From assembly GCA_023410025.1 (NCBI GenBank), contig JAEYQM010000072.1:1-17668 (forward strand): 17,668 bases of DNA, in the 5' to 3' direction. Positions 1 to 7,243 of this stretch are shown piece by piece; position 1 is the first letter of the stretch; the number at the start of each line of letters is the position of its first letter. Source of the DNA: Bacillota bacterium (lineage in GTDB: Bacteria; Bacillota_I; Bacilli_A; ML615J-28; CAG-698). The notes under the pieces were generated by a model. That model saw only the letters and a program-made list of their open reading frames with translations, was not told the DNA's origin and did not search any database. The position numbers and the translations under genes are program-made.

Positions 1-23
1 AAGCTTTCAACTTTACTTGACAT
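1..23 (-). CDS. Possible start of a gene running off the left edge
   Basis: A minus-strand ATG at 21-23 opens a frame (MSSKVES) that leaves the window. It follows the small TnpW-like gene at 47-223, where a serine recombinase would be expected by analogy with the module at 7522-5588. No clear ribosome binding site precedes it, and seven residues are too few to identify a product. The call is positional inference only. Confidence 0.2.
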
Positions 24-46
24 TAATATTATATCACAAATAAAAA

Positions 47-223
47 TCATAGTCCACCATTACAACCAGTTAAAATAATATTAACTAACATTTTCTCTAT
101 TAATTTAACTATTGATTCCTCTTCCACATCTTCAATAACAAAATATGTTATTTCTTTACTTTCTGAATAATATTCAGTTTTAACTTCTTTTTTACCTATA
201 TTCTTTTCCTCTCTTTCTTTCAT
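47..223 (-). CDS. Small TnpW-like protein, first copy
   Basis: This frame encodes 58 residues if it starts at the ATG at 223. It has a charged N-terminus, then a segment reading ITYFVIEDVEEESIVK, then a hydrophobic helix KLIEKMLVNIIL. The same plan (strand with Y/F-x-V, charged spacer, helical tail with spaced Leu/Ile) is seen in the small genes at 7244-7522 and 13504-13647. It resembles small proteins encoded beside large serine recombinases, such as the TnpW family, but that assignment comes from remembered pattern only. The ATG at 223 has no ribosome binding site. An alternative is the in-frame ATA 24 bases further in, which sits 8 bases after GAGAGG. It lies directly downstream of structured element B (225-400). 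Confidence 0.5.
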   Translation of the reverse strand: MKEREEKNIGKKEVKTEYYSESKEITYFVIEDVEEESIVKLIEKMLVNIILTGCNGGL

Positions 224-224
224 T

Positions 225-400
225 GGTTAAAAGCGAAAGCTGGGTATCCCAGTTCTCGCAATAGTCGAGTTGTCATAACTGGTAACATCAGTTGTGGCAA
301 CGACTTAACCTGCCTATAAAATAAGCAAATTTGCCACACCTTCTTAATTATTTAAATCTCTTTTCCTTGTATGTTTGCTTGTGGCTGAAATATATTTGCT
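225..400 (-). ncRNA. Structured leader element, copy B
   Basis: Described here in plus-strand letters. The first hairpin is GCGA-A-A-G-CTGGG-TAT-CCCAG-TTCTCGC (234-260). The second has the outer stem GTCG (264-267) with CGAC (299-302) and the inner stem AACTG with CAGTT, followed by TTAACCTG. Copies A (7560-7634) and C (13740-13806) share this layout with different stem bases. A longer helix, AGCAAAT (324-330) with ATTTGCT (394-400) and GCCACA (333-338) with TGTGGC (380-385), flanks it. On the minus strand the element lies just upstream of the small gene at 47-223, so a 5' leader role is likely. I recognise no known riboswitch family. A DNA-level recombination site is the alternative. Confidence 0.45.
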
Positions 401-499
401 TCGTATAATACTACGTTTTAATAAAATAAATTAGATAGTTATATCATTAACATCAACTCCTTTTTACGTAGCTTTTCATATTTAATCTTTTGTGGATGA

Positions 500-715
500 A
501 AAAAATCCCCACACTATATATGGAAAGTTTATTGTGTTTTGTAGGGGTGTTTTTAAAAAATATTTTTAAGAATTTAAAAACTGCCCTCAATATATATGGA
601 AAGAAATTTATGATTTGTACGGGTGTTTTATAAAAAATTATTTAAATTTTTTCTTCCACATTCATTATTAAAGAAAAATAAAAATACTCCCTACACTATA
701 TATGGAAAGTTAGGA
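500..715 (-). repeat. Three tandem terminator-like hairpins with a conserved loop motif
   Basis: The plus-strand motif ATATATGGAAAG occurs at about 515-527, 591-603 and 697-709. Each copy sits inside an imperfect stem: CCCC with GGGG (507-549), GCCC with GGGT (582-624), and CTCC with GGAG (687-715). Read on the minus strand, each stem is followed by a T tract (ATTTTTTT, AGTTTTT, TATTTTTATTTTT), so each could terminate transcription. The conserved interior (minus strand CTTTCCATATATA) is more constrained than an ordinary terminator loop. A related hairpin lies at 12104-12146. No gene is visible in 401-817 apart from these hairpins. Confidence 0.5.
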
Positions 716-803
716 GCAAAAAGTTTTACGTTTTTATGTTAATTGTCGAACGAAAGTCAAATTATTACAAAAAACTATTTATTTTTTGTTATATTTCAAA
801 ATA

Positions 804-843
804 TAACAAAAAGAAAAGGTGGACTCATGTTTATGAATCCACC
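804..843 (-). terminator. Terminator after the 877-1329 immunity gene
   Basis: On the minus strand, GGTGGATTCAT and ATGAGTCCACC (818-843) form an 11-bp stem with one G-T pair and a 4-base loop. It is followed by TTTTCTTTTTG. It lies 34 bases after the stop of the preceding gene. Confidence 0.85.
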
Positions 844-876
844 TTAAACTTGTCAAGTATAGTTAAAAGCATCTAC

Positions 877-1329
877 TTAATTTATTTTCTCTATTATTTC
901 GCAAATTTTTGTATAAGGATAAAATCTTATAATATATGTTTCTCCTAATTCTACATTTTTCGCATTTAATACAATATACTCATTTTTTTCAATTAAATAA
1001 AATTTTGGTTTACTATATGATTGTTCACCATTCCCATCATAATCAAAATGAGATTCCATAAATTCTACAACCATAGCTTTTTCTTCTAAATATGTATTAT
1101 TTTTCACATATTGATAGTCTTTGCAACATAATGAAAATTTACTAACACATAATACTATCAATGTAATTAAAACACAGAATGTAATAATTAACAAAATAAG
1201 ACCATATTTTTTAGTAAGAAATATTTTTTTCATAAATATAAGCCCCAATACAAATATTGAAAAAAACACGATTGTTCCTATCAATGTTAAATAAAATAAA
1301 ATCCAATAGTTTTTAACCATTCTTTTCAC
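877..1329 (-). CDS. Putative membrane immunity protein of the 1332-2192 Rhs tip
   Basis: This is a 150-residue protein with two hydrophobic helices at about residues 8-33 and 42-63. A soluble, beta-rich tail follows, with a segment reading KPKFYLIEKNEYIVLNAKN. I do not recognise a named family. The immunity role is inferred from position: it starts two bases after the stop of an Rhs toxin tip, its ribosome binding site (TAGGAG, 8 bases before ATG) lies inside the end of the toxin frame, and a strong terminator closes the pair. Two membrane segments would suit protection against a toxin acting at the inner membrane. The downstream tandem hairpins at 500-715 may add further termination. Confidence 0.65.
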   Translation of the reverse strand: MKRMVKNYWILFYLTLIGTIVFFSIFVLGLIFMKKIFLTKKYGLILLIITFCVLITLIVLCVSKFSLCCKDYQYVKNNTYLEEKAMVVEFMESHFDYDGNGEQSYSKPKFYLIEKNEYIVLNAKNVELGETYIIRFYPYTKICEIIEKIN

Positions 1330-1331
1330 TC

Positions 1332-2192
1332 CTAAATATAAGAATATAATGCTCTAAATGAAGATCTATAGAAGCACTTACCTAAATCAATTTTTATTCC
1401 AGTTGGTTTATGTTTCATAATCTTATTCGAACCTCCATATGTTATTGCACGAGTAGCTACATCATAAAAATATTTTTCCTTACTAAATGAAGATCCTCTA
1501 GTCCCCATCTTTACTAATTGATTAGCTGCTGGTCTTAAAGCAACATCTGCAGCAAATTTTCCTACTTTTGCTACCCCAGCAAGTTTACCTGTCACACTAC
1601 CTAGTGAACCAGTCAAACCACCAAATGCAAATGCAAGGGCGTAATCTTCCCAGTTACCAAAATCCCCACCATATAAAGTTACACTTATTAAATCAGTTAC
1701 AGTTTTACTTAAAACTGATGAAATACCTCCTGTTAGTGCAACTCCTCCTACTCCAATGACTCCACCTACGGCTGCTCCTAATAGCGCACCAGTTATAACA
1801 CCAGTAAGTATATCTTGTCCCTCTGAATAAGCAGTTATTCCTCCAAGTGTTCCTCCAACCAATGCTCCAATTCCCAAACAGATTAAGAATGTGCTTATTG
1901 CAAAATGGCCTGTAGGATCGTAATTATTAACGGGATCGTTTAAGCAGTAGCAGTATAAATTTAATCCATTAACACTTTCTGGATCTAAATATTCAATATC
2001 ATCTGGTGAAATCCAACGACATAACTCCGGTGAATAATAACGTGAGGATACTAGAAATAGGTTGGTTTCAACATCATAACAATATCCTTTGTAAATATAA
2101 ATATTACTTTCAAATAAATCTTTAGCAATACCTTCATAATTTGAACTATTACCTATTGGTTTATCAAATACGGTGTATTTGTATTCTAACAT
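1332..2192 (-). CDS. Orphan Rhs C-terminal toxin tip, cassette R1
   Basis: The frame encodes 286 residues. Residues 1-96 are the end of the Rhs core, including NGLNLYCYCLNDPVNNYDPTG. The core signature is eroded, reading RYYSPELCRWISPDD where sister copies have PEVGRFISPDD. Residues 97-160 are rich in glycine and alanine and look like a membrane-crossing or packing linker. About residues 200-286 form the variable, presumably toxic domain, which I cannot assign. The ATG at 2192 has no ribosome binding site. Rhs-like sequence continues upstream in the same frame, past in-frame stops at 2217-2219 and 2367-2369. It is therefore a displaced tip with little sign of independent expression. The immunity gene 877-1329 follows. 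Confidence 0.75.
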   Translation of the reverse strand: MLEYKYTVFDKPIGNSSNYEGIAKDLFESNIYIYKGYCYDVETNLFLVSSRYYSPELCRWISPDDIEYLDPESVNGLNLYCYCLNDPVNNYDPTGHFAISTFLICLGIGALVGGTLGGITAYSEGQDILTGVITGALLGAAVGGVIGVGGVALTGGISSVLSKTVTDLISVTLYGGDFGNWEDYALAFAFGGLTGSLGSVTGKLAGVAKVGKFAADVALRPAANQLVKMGTRGSSFSKEKYFYDVATRAITYGGSNKIMKHKPTGIKIDLGKCFYRSSFRALYSYI

Positions 2193-2542
2193 AGTTAAAC
2201 CATTAATGTCAATGATTTAATTAATGTTTACTGTTAAATCTCTTACAAGTAAGTATTCATTTTCTTTATAGTTAAAACCAAATAATTGTTCACTTTCATC
2301 AAAATGATAATTAATACTAGTTGCAATATTTTCTATTGTTTTAATATATTTAAAAATCATACTATCTTAAACAATATACTTATAAGTAGCTGCATTTATT
2401 TTTTTACCTATTCTAATACCATTCTTGTCATAAATATATTCATTGTTTCCATTTTTTTAATCTACTTCCTTGATATAAGAATTTATATGATGTTTTATAA
2501 TTTGAAAAATCAATGCAATCTATTCTATGTAATCGATCTTTT
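2193..2542 (-). pseudogene. Decayed rhs core upstream of cassette R1
   Basis: Conceptual translation gives Rhs-like text, for example NEYIYDKNGIRIGKK, then a stop, then INYHFDESEQ and GFNYKENEYLLVRDL, then a stop, then the cassette ATG. The stops (TAA at 2367-2369 and 2217-2219) fall at the same places as in cassette R2. The similarity to R2 (15399-15790) continues up to 2542 and stops exactly where the IS3 element begins. Confidence 0.8.
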
Positions 2543-2568
2543 TGGATAGGCTACAATAATTAAAACAG

Positions 2569-2598
2569 TTTATATATAGAGAGTAGTTATGTTATAAT
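2569..2598 (+). promoter_or_regulatory. Likely IS3 transposase promoter
   Basis: A TATAAT box lies at 2593-2598, with a weak -35 (TTTATA, 2569-2574) 18 bases before it. It precedes the AGGAAGAGG ribosome binding site and ATG of orfA. The -35 lies in the left inverted repeat, as is common for IS3 elements. Confidence 0.5.
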
Positions 2599-2635
2599 GA
2601 ATTAGTCCAATAATTTTAGGAAGAGGTAAATTATT

Positions 2636-2923
2636 ATGAAAAGTACAAGGCACAGCTATACTGACGAATTTAAGAAACAAATTGTAGCGTTATATGACAG
2701 TGGAAAAAGACCGAGTGATCTTGTTAGGGAGTATGGAATTAGTCACGCTACTATTTACAAATGGTCACATGAACATAAAAATAGCGGATCATTTAAAGCT
2801 GCTGATAATAGAACACCAGAGCAAAATGAACTGATTGAACTTAGAAAAGAAATCCAACAGTTAAGAATGGAAAATGATATTTTAAAGCAAGCAGCGCTGA
2901 TAATGGGACGAAAGTCGAAGTAA
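2636..2923 (+). CDS. IS3-family transposase OrfA
   Basis: This 95-residue protein has an N-terminal helix-turn-helix (residues about 8-45, including YTDEFKKQIVALYDSGKR and YGISHATIYKW). A leucine-zipper-like helix follows at about 60-90 (ELRKEIQQLRMENDILKQA), which in IS3 elements mediates oligomerisation. A typical OrfA binds the terminal repeats, and fuses to OrfB by -1 frameshifting. Here the OrfB frame is the -1 frame and is open across the overlap at about 2900-2960. AGGAAGAGG lies a short way before the ATG. OrfA itself looks intact. Confidence 0.9.
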   Translation: MKSTRHSYTDEFKKQIVALYDSGKRPSDLVREYGISHATIYKWSHEHKNSGSFKAADNRTPEQNELIELRKEIQQLRMENDILKQAALIMGRKSK

Positions 2924-2958
2924 TCTTCCAAAATAAACACAAGTACAGTATCAGCGCA

Positions 2959-3725
2959 ATGTGTAAAGTGCTCAAAATCTCAAGAACCGTTTACTACTAC
3001 GAACGTCAAAATGGAAAGGTAGACACCAAATTAGAGAATATGGTGATACAAATTTTTAGCACCAGTAGAAAGAACTACGGTACTAGGAAGATTCGTATGG
3101 AACTCAGAAGGCATGAAATACACACATCAAGGCGTAAAATTGCTCGAATAATGGCTAAGCATGGCCTAGTATCGAGTTATACTGTAAAACAGTATAAAGT
3201 CACTAGAACCGAGTGTAACAATGATTCGAACAAAAACATAGTGAATCGTGAATTTAATGATCGTACACCAATTGAGGTAATCGTCAGTGACTTAACCTAT
3301 GTTAACGTTGCTGGAAGATGGAATTACATTTGCCTTCTACTTGATTCGTCGGTTATGCAGCTGGAAAAAACAAAGATGCCGAATTAATTTATAAAACTTT
3401 CACAACAGTACAGGTAGGTCTCAATAAGTTTGAAATATTTCATACTGATCGAGGTAAAGAATTTAAAAACAAACTGATTGATGAGTTACTTGATACCTTT
3501 GGTATCAAGAGATCATTAAGTGCAAAAGGAACCCCGTATGATAATGCGGTGGCTGAAGCAACATTTAAAATCATTAAAACAGAGTTTGCATTCAACAAAA
3601 GGTTTAACTCGCTCGAGGAGTTAGAACGAGAATTGTTTGATTATGTGAACTGGTACAATAACTTTAGAATTCATAGTAGTCTAGGTTATTTGACACCTAA
3701 TGAATATAGACAAGTGTCTATATAA
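2959..3725 (+). pseudogene. IS3-family transposase OrfB, frameshifted by an internal deletion
   Basis: OrfB carries the HTH_21 region (SRKNYGTRKIRMELRR) and the DDE integrase core. The catalytic residues are visible as D in SDLTYV, D in FHTDRGKEF and E in DNAVAEATF. The first frame ends at 3387 after CLLLD, whereas homologous sequence resumes in another frame as GYAAGKNKDAELIYKTF at about 3351. IS150-type proteins normally have several residues between these two points, so a short deletion has both shortened and shifted the gene. The second part runs to TAA at 3723-3725, inside the right inverted repeat. The catalytic residues are split between frames, so this copy should be unable to transpose unaided. 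Confidence 0.85.
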
Positions 3726-3754
3726 AAATTGTTTTAAAAAGTGTTGCCAATACA

Positions 3755-3868
3755 GTTTGCCGATTTTAAATGCCTTTAGCTTATTCTGTGAATCAATTTT
3801 AAAACTGTTCTTCTTTTAATATCAAATAGTTTAGTAATATCATTTAAAATATAGAAAACATCATTCAT
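3755..3868 (-). pseudogene. Excisionase-like HTH protein gene, cut by the IS3 element
   Basis: On the minus strand, GAAAGGAGGG precedes an ATG at 3868. Translation gives MNDVFYILNDITKLFDIKRR followed by TVLKLIHR. After a one-base loss it continues NKLKAFKIGKL, ending at the IS3 boundary (3755). The pattern of a recognition helix followed by LKAFKIGxxWR is typical of the small MerR-like or excisionase HTH proteins of integrative elements; that is family knowledge applied by eye. The C-terminus is missing. It is read out from just after the terminator at 3893-3928. Confidence 0.6.
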
Positions 3869-3892
3869 ATATTGCAGTCCCTCCTTTCTTTT

Positions 3893-3928
3893 GAGCAAAA
3901 AAAGGAACTTCATTAACTGAAATTCCTT
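3893..3928 (-). terminator. Terminator-like hairpin before the HTH fragment
   Basis: On the minus strand, AAGGAATTTCA and TGAAGTTCCTT (3902-3928) form a stem that is followed by TTTTTTTGC. No intact gene that it would serve is visible upstream. The stretch 3929-4139 holds scattered stops in all frames and an isolated TATAAT (plus strand, about 4075-4080) with no gene behind it. Confidence 0.6.
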
Positions 3929-4139
3929 GTATTATTTTCTTCGCTATCAAGTGTTTTAAATGCTATTCATAGACATATAACACCTTTCCACGATACTAAT
4001 ATGATATCATAAAACTCTTGACTTGTATACTAACGGTTCGTAGAACTTTTAGTAGACTTTATTGATTTTTGAGGTATAATTAAGTTTTTGCAGTCAAACT
4101 GTAATAACTGTAATATTAATTTTTAGTTTTATGTTCGGA

Positions 4140-4179
4140 TAAAAGAAAAAAGAGGAACAATCAGAAAACTGACTATTCC
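4140..4179 (-). terminator. Terminator after the 4243-4869 immunity gene
   Basis: On the minus strand, GGAATAGTCAG, TTTT and CTGATTGTTCC (4154-4179) form an 11-bp stem with two G-T pairs. It is followed by TCTTTTTTCTTTT. Confidence 0.85.
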
Positions 4180-4242
4180 ACTTAAAATTTGATGATTTTA
4201 ACTATGCCGTAAACAGCATATCAACGCTATCATGCACGTACA

Positions 4243-4869
4243 TTAATTATAATCCGATTGAATAACTACTGTTTCTTTTTTTGTTATTTCATCGTAAAAA
4301 ATAAATTCATTTATTATAAGATCATGTATTTGTTTTTCATTCATTTTCTTAAAAATTAATGGTTTTCCATTAACTATTGGCCAACTACAGGATGTTAACC
4401 AACAAGGCGGATATTCATCAAATCTAAAATTTTTTGCCAATTCCTTTTGACAACGGATTTTTAAATCTTCTTTAGATAATTCATCTGGTATTGATTTTAT
4501 TAAATCATTTATATAATCAATATCTTCAGAAAGATCCCAATCTTCTAAGATTTCACAAATAAAATTATATCTATCTTCTTCAATATTAAAAGACTTAAAT
4601 CTAATTTTATTAATTTTAAAATATTTTTTAATTATACTATAAAGTTGTATTCTGCCTTGGAGTTTAGAAATATTAATATTTTCAATTTGTGATACAGAAA
4701 AGGAAAGATCTTTACATTTTATTAATAATTTATATACTGTTTCATTTTCTTTATAATAAATCCAAAAATCTTCTGAACTTATTTTACCTTCAACAAATTT
4801 TTTCATAATTTCTAACACTTCTTTTTTCTGTTGATTAAATATCTTTTTGTTTCTGAAATAAGATAACAT
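4243..4869 (-). CDS. Putative immunity protein of the HNH-like Rhs tip
   Basis: This 208-residue soluble protein is acidic and lysine-rich, with no signal peptide or membrane segment. Its clearest motif is near residues 154-175: YPPCWLTSCSWPIVNGKPL. The W-P-I-x-N-G-K-P-L pattern recalls cytosolic immunity proteins found next to nuclease tips, though I cannot name the family. The start is well supported: GGAGG lies 7 bases before the ATG, and the toxin stop lies 24 bases upstream. A strong terminator follows at 4140-4179. A cytosolic partner fits a nuclease toxin, in contrast to the membrane immunity proteins of three other pairs here. Confidence 0.65.
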   Translation of the reverse strand: MLSYFRNKKIFNQQKKEVLEIMKKFVEGKISSEDFWIYYKENETVYKLLIKCKDLSFSVSQIENINISKLQGRIQLYSIIKKYFKINKIRFKSFNIEEDRYNFICEILEDWDLSEDIDYINDLIKSIPDELSKEDLKIRCQKELAKNFRFDEYPPCWLTSCSWPIVNGKPLIFKKMNEKQIHDLIINEFIFYDEITKKETVVIQSDYN

Positions 4870-4893
4870 ATGATATATCCTCCATTGGATGAA

Positions 4894-5571
4894 TTAATAA
4901 TTTAAATATCTTATAATAAAATCCCACAAATTTATATAGCTTGGATTCGCCCTGTGAAATGGCCCTCCATTTGTCTTGAAGCCATATTGAGCATGAAAAC
5001 TATTAGGACCTATTCTATGATCATATTTATTTTGAAGAACATAAACATTCCTATTGTTCCCCCAAGTTCCAAAAATGTGATTTATCTCTAAATCAGTAAA
5101 ATCAACATCAGGATTAGCATTTTTAAGTGCATCCCTTTGAGCTTTCCTTTGAGACTTTGTCATAAATCCAACCTGCTCTTTTGACCCTATTTGTTGCCTC
5201 CAACTTGCATATCCACCAAGTGCACCAAATCCTGCTGCTCCAGCTGTACTCCAAAAAGCTGATTCTCCAGCTTCCATTGCAGTATTCAATGCAGATTTTA
5301 CACTACTTCCCTGAGCTATGTCAATAATAGTATCACCTCCTGCAGCAATTGCAGCACCAGCAAAGGCTGTTGAAGCTCCAATAAATGCATAAGCGGTTAA
5401 AGTTGTCCACATACCAGCACTTGCCACTCCATTTAATGCCTGTAAAACAGCAATACAAGCACCTATTGGTCCACCGGCAATAAAACCTAAACCGACACCT
5501 AATCCAATCACAATTATAGCAGCACCTACCCAACCAATCCAATTATTTCCATCTGGATCATATCTAATCAC
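4894..5571 (-). CDS. Orphan Rhs tip with a putative HNH/His-Me finger nuclease domain
   Basis: The frame has 225 residues from a GTG at 5571. Its opening, IRYDPDG, is the last scrap of the Rhs core (sister copies read NPVMYYDPTG). Residues 10-125 are glycine- and alanine-rich. Residues 133-225 carry the likely toxin, with ARG/LYS-rich QRKAQRDALK, then LEINHIFG (His165), YDHRIGPNSFHAQYG (His185, His193) and a late GGPFHR. The spaced histidines suggest a metal-dependent HNH/His-Me finger nuclease; this is inference, not a family match. No ribosome binding site precedes the GTG. Upstream, the same frame reads GLNFYKTPV and then enters the end of the recombinase gene. Confidence 0.65.
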   Translation of the reverse strand: MIRYDPDGNNWIGWVGAAIIVIGLGVGLGFIAGGPIGACIAVLQALNGVASAGMWTTLTAYAFIGASTAFAGAAIAAGGDTIIDIAQGSSVKSALNTAMEAGESAFWSTAGAAGFGALGGYASWRQQIGSKEQVGFMTKSQRKAQRDALKNANPDVDFTDLEINHIFGTWGNNRNVYVLQNKYDHRIGPNSFHAQYGFKTNGGPFHRANPSYINLWDFIIRYLNY

Positions 5572-5587
5572 AGGTGTCTTGTAAAAA

Positions 5588-7194
5588 TTAAGACCCGTTT
5601 TTTATTTTATTAACAAAATTATACTCTATCTCTATTTTTTGAGTTCTAACTCTATTAATAATTTCTCTTTCATAAACAACTATCTTATTAATCAATTCAT
5701 TTAGAATCTTTGCATCAAGTTCTTTAATGTTTTTATACTTCTCTATTAGTTCTATAAAGTGTTGAACTTGTCTTTCAGTATCTTTATTTAAATTAATTGC
5801 ATTTGATAGTTCTTCAATTCTTTTCTTTAAATTCTTTTTTTCTTCTTCATAATCTTTCGTGAGATTACCAAACATTTCAGGTGTTATCCTTTCAAGTGCC
5901 ATATCTTCATATAAACGCTTTTCAATTTTTTGTAGTTCATTAAGTCTTGTTTCATGTTTCTTAATTTCTTTTTCGTATAAGAATTTAGATTTTTGTTCAT
6001 TTTGATTTGTATTAATCATAATACTTTTTATAAAGGATTCTTTATCACTTAAAGCTAACTTAATTTGTTTTCTAATATCATTTAATACAAAATCATATAA
6101 GTTCTCATATCTAATATAATGAGCTGAACAATAACTTTTTCCAAATGAACGATAAGTTACACAACAAAATGAATCCCATTTTTTATCACTAGAATATAAT
6201 GATAATGCTTTACCACATACATCACATCTAAGTAATCCAGAAAACATATTTCTTTTACCATCTTTTTTCGGTCTCTTTTTTGACCTATGACAAATTTCAT
6301 TAGCTCTTTTAAATGTTTCTTCATCAATGATTGCTTCATGCGTGTTTTTCTTAATAATCCATTTATCTTTATCAACTGGCACAATCTTTTTATTTTTATA
6401 AGATAAAACAGTATTTCTATTACATACTAGATGCCCTAAATATTCTTCGTTTTTTAATATCGAATATATAGACTCAGCACTCCAATCATAAGGATGTTTT
6501 ACCCATAATGGATTGTAATATCTTCCAGTATCATGAATTATTTGAGCACGCGGTTTTAAAATTTTGTCATTTCTTAATACTCTACAAATTTGATAAGCAC
6601 TTAATCCTTCACACGCCATTTGAAATATTCTTTTTACAACTGGAGCAGTTTCTTCATTAATGATTAATTGATGTTTATTATCTGGATTCTTTTTTTATAT
6701 CCATAAGGAGCGTAAGAACCAGTAAACTCACCATTCATCGCTTTAACTTTAAAAGCAGTTCTAACCTTTTTAGAAATATCTTTTGCATACCACTCATTCA
6801 TTATATTTTTAAATGGTGTGAAATCATTTATTTCTTTTTCTGAATCTACATCATCATTAATAGCGATGAATCTTACTTTATATTTAGGGAAGAAATGTTC
6901 TAGATAATAACCAGTCATAATATGATCTCTTCCAAGTCTAGATAGGTCTTTTACAATAACTACTCCAACTTTTCCTTTTTCAATATCATTCTTTAATCTT
7001 TGAAACTCTGGTCTATCAAATGTTGTCCCACTATACCCATCATCAACATAATAAACTATATTTGTAAAATGATTTTCTTTAGCGTATTGATATAACATCT
7101 TCTTTTGTGTTTGTATACTCTCACTATCACCTACTAATTCATCTTCTCTAGATAGCCTACATAGTAATGCAGTTATTTTGTCTTGTTGTTTAAT
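5588..7194 (-). pseudogene. Large serine recombinase, frameshifted at a 7-A run
   Basis: It probably catalysed integration or excision of a mobile element. The first part (7194-6664) has the resolvase fold: CRLSRED with the nucleophile Ser at about residue 15, then YSGTTFDRPEFQRL and DLSRLGRD. The second (read from about 6693, first ATG at 6619) has the recombinase domain with ILKNEEYLGH, a zinc ribbon (CDVCGKAL, then CC and a further Cys), and a long coiled coil (about 5700-6000). The frames would join as GYKKKNPDNK if the run at 6690-6696 had eight bases rather than seven. GGAGG (7203-7207) lies 8 bases before ATT at 7194, where ATG would be expected. The stop at 5588 abuts rhs core sequence. 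Confidence 0.85.
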
Positions 7195-7243
7195 ATTAAT
7201 TACCTCCTAACCAACATTACCTAATAAGCTTGCTATAGCAATA

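Larger units (their letters stand above)
2543..3754 (+). mobile_element. IS3-family (IS150-group) insertion sequence, defective
   Basis: The element is bounded by imperfect inverted repeats. Positions 2543-2583 match the reverse complement of 3714-3754 at 31 of 41 bases, and the ends read TGGATAGGC and TGTATTGGC. It carries orfA and orfB in the usual overlapping-frame arrangement. No target-site duplication is visible: the flanking bases are TTT and GTT. Decayed rhs lies on its left and a truncated HTH gene on its right. Those two flanks do not join into one gene, so it may have caused, or been followed by, a deletion. Confidence 0.85.

Noticed and set aside
500..715. Tandem ATATATGGAAAG units considered as a CRISPR array
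   Set aside because: There are only three units with a 12-base match and unequal spacing (about 76 and 106 bases), each forming its own terminator-like hairpin. No cas gene is present.
1568..1759. Plus-strand open frames at 736-948, 1568-1759, 2286-2549, 9288-9557 and 17136-17348
   Set aside because: They overlap minus-strand genes, rhs remnants or a terminator, lack ribosome binding sites and have no family-like residues.
2217..2219. Reading the shared TAA codons as recoded sense codons
   Set aside because: TAA ends many other genes here correctly, and further stops and frame breaks lie upstream in the same remnants. Decay is simpler.
5333..6384. Minus-strand open frames at 5333-5542 and 6157-6384; also the antisense frames 2755-2940 and 13195-13428
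   Set aside because: They are alternative frames of the Rhs tip, the recombinase, IS3 orfA and the IS1634-type fragment.
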